From Kaistella palustris DSM 21579 (GTDB taxonomy: Bacteria > Bacteroidota > Bacteroidia > Flavobacteriales > Weeksellaceae): a stretch of DNA of 64,000 bases. Shown here piece after piece: positions 61,398 through 64,000 of the stretch. Position numbers and translations under genes: made by a program. A model generated the notes under the pieces. The model was not told the origin of the DNA, ran no database searches, and saw only the letters and a list, made by a program, of their open reading frames with translations. Position 1 is the first letter of the stretch. Every line of letters begins with the position of its first letter. Location of the stretch: the NCBI RefSeq assembly GCF_000422265.1, contig NZ_KE383812.1, positions 1 to 64,000 of the forward strand. The letters run 5' to 3'.

Positions 61398-64000
61398 TTA
61401 ACGGAAATACTCCACGCCGTTCCTGAAAATATTATGATAATTTGCTCCGGGAATGTTTTTCAGCAAACCCTCTGCAAAACGTTCAGGATGGCCCATTCTG
61501 CCGAAAATTTTTCCGCTTTCATCGCTAATTCCCTCAATGCCGAAGAGCGAATTATTCGGATTGAACGGCATTCCGTGCGCCACTTTTCCCTCAAAATCAA
61601 TATACTGCGTAGCGATCTGCCCGTGCTCGAATAAATTCTGAATTACCTTTTCCGAAGCCATAAACCGGCCTTCGCCATGTGAAAGCGGAATAGTGAACAC
61701 CTGATCCCTCATTCCCTTTAACCATGGTGAGTCATCACTGACGACTTTCACATCAACCATTTGAGAAATATGTCGCCCGATCGCGTTATGCGCCAAGGTC
61801 GGTGAGTCTGCCGTGAGATCGCGAATTTCACCATAAGGCAAAAGTCCAGATTTAACCAAAGCCTGAAAACCGTTGCAGATGCCGAGGATTAAACCATCGC
61901 GCTGCAGCAGATCATGAACCGCGTTTCTCATCCTGTCATTTTTCAGCACATTCACAATAAATTTTGCGGAACCATCCGGCTCATCACCGGCAGAAAAACC
62001 TCCGGAAAAAACCAGGATCTGAGCCTGTTCGATTTCTGAAATCCAGGCATCTAAACTTTCATTAAGCAAACCGTGATTGAGATTGATCAAAGGCAAACTG
62101 GTGACCTCTGCACCTTCTTTTCTGAAGGCATTCTGGGTTTCATATTCGCAGTTCGTACCTGGAAAAACGGGCACAAAAACTTTAGGTTTTGCGAAGGAAT
62201 GTTTGCGGCCGCGAATATTTCGGGATTGTGTCGAATTGAGATCAGGGCGGATTTCGAGCACAATTTTTTCTTTTTCCCTGGTCGGGAAAATTTCTTCAAA
62301 CCTGCCGGTCCACACCTGAATCAATTTCGAGATACTTAAATTCAAACTATTGATTTTCAAATATTCCTGATTCGAAACCTCTCCTATTGCTTGAAGTAAA
62401 TTGCTATTCAGTTCTCCATCAGATTCGATGATAAAACTGCCGATATTTTTAGTAAGAAGTAAATCCTCAGCTGCTGTAATTTCTGCACCCAGCCCATTTC
62501 CAAAACTCATTTTAGCCAAAGCCACAGCTACTCCACCATCCTTAACCGTTTTCACAGAAACTATATTTTTTGATTTAATATTTTCGTGAATAAAATCAAA
62601 GACCTGTTTTAGTTTTTCATAATCCGGCATGCCATTTTCGGCAGAACCATGCTGAAATAAATAAAGTTTATTTCCGGCTTTTTTGAATTCGGGTGAAATT
62701 ATATGTTCTTTTTTTCCATTGGCACAGGCAAAAGAAATAAGCGTTGGCGGCACGTGGATATCCTGGAAACTGCCACTCATAGAATCTTTGCCACCTATCG
62801 CTGCCAGACCAAAATTCATCTGTGCGTTATACGCTCCAAGCAGTGAGGCCAGCGGTTTACCCCACTTATCGGGCTGTGTTCCCAATTTTTCAAAATATTC
62901 CTGAAAGCTGAGCCTGATATTTTTATAGTCGCCGCCCATGGCAACGATTTTTGCTACACTTTCCACCACAGCTTCTGCTGCGCCAATCAGGGAATTCTGC
63001 GCTGATCTTTCCGCATCAAAACCCCAGCTTGCCAGCGAAACCGTTTCCACATTTTCAGCATTTAAGACAGGTAGTGTCTGCACGCTGCCTTCCATTTGGG
63101 TAAGTTGGTATTTCCCACCGTACGGCATGGCAACGGTAGTTCCACCCACGGAAGCATCGAACATTTCCCCTAAGCCCTTTTGTGAAGCCACATTTTTGCG
63201 GGCTAATATATCCAGCAAATTATCTTCAGTGAAAGCTATTTGCTCCACCTGGATCGGTTTTAAATGAGAAATTTCTACGTTCTGCTTTTTTGCGCAACCG
63301 TTTGTATCAAGGAAATTACGGCTCAGATCCACGATCTTATTTCCCTGCCAGAACATCTGCATTCTTCCGGAATCTGTAACCTGCGCCACTTCTACGGCCT
63401 TAATGTTTTCTTTAATGCAATACTGCAGGAATTTTTCCTTGTCCGCCGCAGCAATAACCACGGCCATTCTTTCCTGTGATTCGGAAATAGCGAGTTCGGT
63501 GCCGTTTAGCCCCTCATATTTTAAAGGCAGAATATCAAGGTTTATTTCCAGCGAATCGGCGATCTCACCAATTGCGACCGAAACTCCGCCAGCACCAAAA
63601 TCATTGGATTTTTTTATTAACCCGGTGACAGCAGGATTTCGGAAGAGCCGCTGGATTTTCCGTTCTTCTACCGCATTGCCTTTCTGCACTTCGGTGGATA
63701 AAGTGTGGATGGAGCTTTCGTCCTGCTCTTTGGAACTTCCTGTGGCGCCGCCAACTCCATCTTTTCCCGTTGCGCCTCCTAAAACGATTACAATGTCACC
63801 CGGGACAGGTTTTTCTCTGCGCACCCAATCTTTTTTTACAGCGCCGACCACGAAGCCGACTTCCATACGTTTTGCCCGGTAACCTTCGTGATAAATTTCG
63901 TTTACAAGCGTTGTAGCCAGACCGATCTGATTTCCATAGGAGGAATATCCGTTTGCGGCCTGTTTCGTAATTGTCCGTTGGGGAAGTTTCCCGGCAATTG
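61398..64000 (-). CDS. purL: Phosphoribosylformylglycinamidine synthase (cut by window edge)
   Basis: FGAM synthase acts in purine synthesis. The frame stays open from the stop at 61398 to the window end (about 867 codons), so an internal ATG at 63866 is not the start; the full enzyme is about 1230 residues. Visible parts: VIVLGGATGKDGVGGATGSS, NDFGAGGVSVAIGEIAD, MNFGLAAIGGKDSMSGSF, and the C-terminal glutaminase with VFPGTNCEYETQ, LVFSGGFSAGDEPDGSA, nucleophile Cys in LILGICNGFQAL and IPLSHGEGRF. This is the large, single-chain type. satD lies 164 bp downstream on the same strand. Confidence 0.96.
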   Translation of the reverse strand, partial: IAGKLPQRTITKQAANGYSSYGNQIGLATTLVNEIYHEGYRAKRMEVGFVVGAVKKDWVRREKPVPGDIVIVLGGATGKDGVGGATGSSKEQDESSIHTLSTEVQKGNAVEERKIQRLFRNPAVTGLIKKSNDFGAGGVSVAIGEIADSLEINLDILPLKYEGLNGTELAISESQERMAVVIAAADKEKFLQYCIKENIKAVEVAQVTDSGRMQMFWQGNKIVDLSRNFLDTNGCAKKQNVEISHLKPIQVEQIAFTEDNLLDILARKNVASQKGLGEMFDASVGGTTVAMPYGGKYQLTQMEGSVQTLPVLNAENVETVSLASWGFDAERSAQNSLIGAAEAVVESVAKIVAMGGDYKNIRLSFQEYFEKLGTQPDKWGKPLASLLGAYNAQMNFGLAAIGGKDSMSGSFQDIHVPPTLISFACANGKKEHIISPEFKKAGNKLYLFQHGSAENGMPDYEKLKQVFDFIHENIKSKNIVSVKTVKDGGVAVALAKMSFGNGLGAEITAAEDLLLTKNIGSFIIESDGELNSNLLQAIGEVSNQEYLKINSLNLSISKLIQVWTGRFEEIFPTREKEKIVLEIRPDLNSTQSRNIRGRKHSFAKPKVFVPVFPGTNCEYETQNAFRKEGAEVTSLPLINLNHGLLNESLDAWISEIEQAQILVFSGGFSAGDEPDGSAKFIVNVLKNDRMRNAVHDLLQRDGLILGICNGFQALVKSGLLPYGEIRDLTADSPTLAHNAIGRHISQMVDVKVVSDDSPWLKGMRDQVFTIPLSHGEGRFMASEKVIQNLFEHGQIATQYIDFEGKVAHGMPFNPNNSLFGIEGISDESGKIFGRMGHPERFAEGLLKNIPGANYHNIFRNGVEYFR

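Noticed and set aside
1-64000. tRNA, rRNA, CRISPR arrays, prophage or defence gene clusters
   Set aside because: None was recognised when reading the intergenic regions; repeats seen are palindromic or tandem degenerate rather than spacer-repeat arrays.

Overview
The window looks like chromosomal DNA of a flavobacterium in the Weeksellaceae (Chryseobacterium/Kaistella type). The evidence is Bacteroidetes promoters of the TTG-(19-22)-TAnnTTTG type, four proteins with type IX secretion (T9SS) sorting tails, gliding genes gldF and gldG, a GLPGLI protein, TGS-type ThrRS, and ATP synthase genes that lack atpD/atpC. No rRNA, tRNA or CRISPR array was seen. The affiliation is an inference from gene content.

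Layout. 1-353 is the truncated end of an IS1182-like insertion sequence. 469-1280 holds a small hydrophilic protein and a general-stress protein behind a sigma54-like site. 1576-4089 is thrS-infC, with infC apparently starting at a rare ATA codon. 4199-8483 is an accessory block (serine beta-lactamase-like hydrolase, BCCT betaine/choline transporter, DUF2200) that separates thrS-infC from rpmI-rplT (8958-9618). 9703-10875 is a secreted M28 peptidase.

10967-18515 is a complete AT-rich histidine operon on the minus strand, hisG-D-C-B-H-A-F-IE. It is preceded by a promoter, a 14-residue leader peptide with four consecutive His codons, and a Rho-independent attenuator. A MITE-like inverted-repeat element lies between hisH and hisA. 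18527-22569 has three glycan/membrane genes (GT4, GT2, GT87-like) and dapD. 22660-28746 has an NlpC/P60 lipoprotein, prmC, a GLPGLI protein, rhomboid, clpS, a CNNM/CorC transporter and a P-domain T9SS protein.

28901-34745 is the ATP synthase operon (atpZ, a small membrane protein, atpB-E-F-H-A-G), with a strong hairpin between atpE and atpF. The 722-bp spacer to ffh carries degenerate tandem repeats. 36910-38093 has two outer-membrane beta-barrel paralogues; a third is at 56982. PhoH, a SAM-hydrolase-like protein, a secreted M12B-type metalloprotease, HemJ and gldF-gldG follow. Then come DUF4268, a CPBP protein, kbl, a T9SS M1 aminopeptidase, dacB, priA, proline dehydrogenase and aroB.

The right end is a colinear minus-strand group: purL (running off the window), satD, a DUF3307 membrane gene, purC and purF. 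The satD upstream region has two identical-architecture palindromes (TATAAG-N8-CTTATA) plus extra half-sites overlapping promoter boxes, suggesting an autoregulated switch inside a purine cluster.

The most rewarding signals are regulatory and repetitive rather than a new multi-gene system: the his attenuator, the satD operator array, the atpE-atpF hairpin, the MITE in the his operon, two diverged copies of a structured intergenic element (about 1365-1440 and 8677-8792), and the tandem repeats before ffh.
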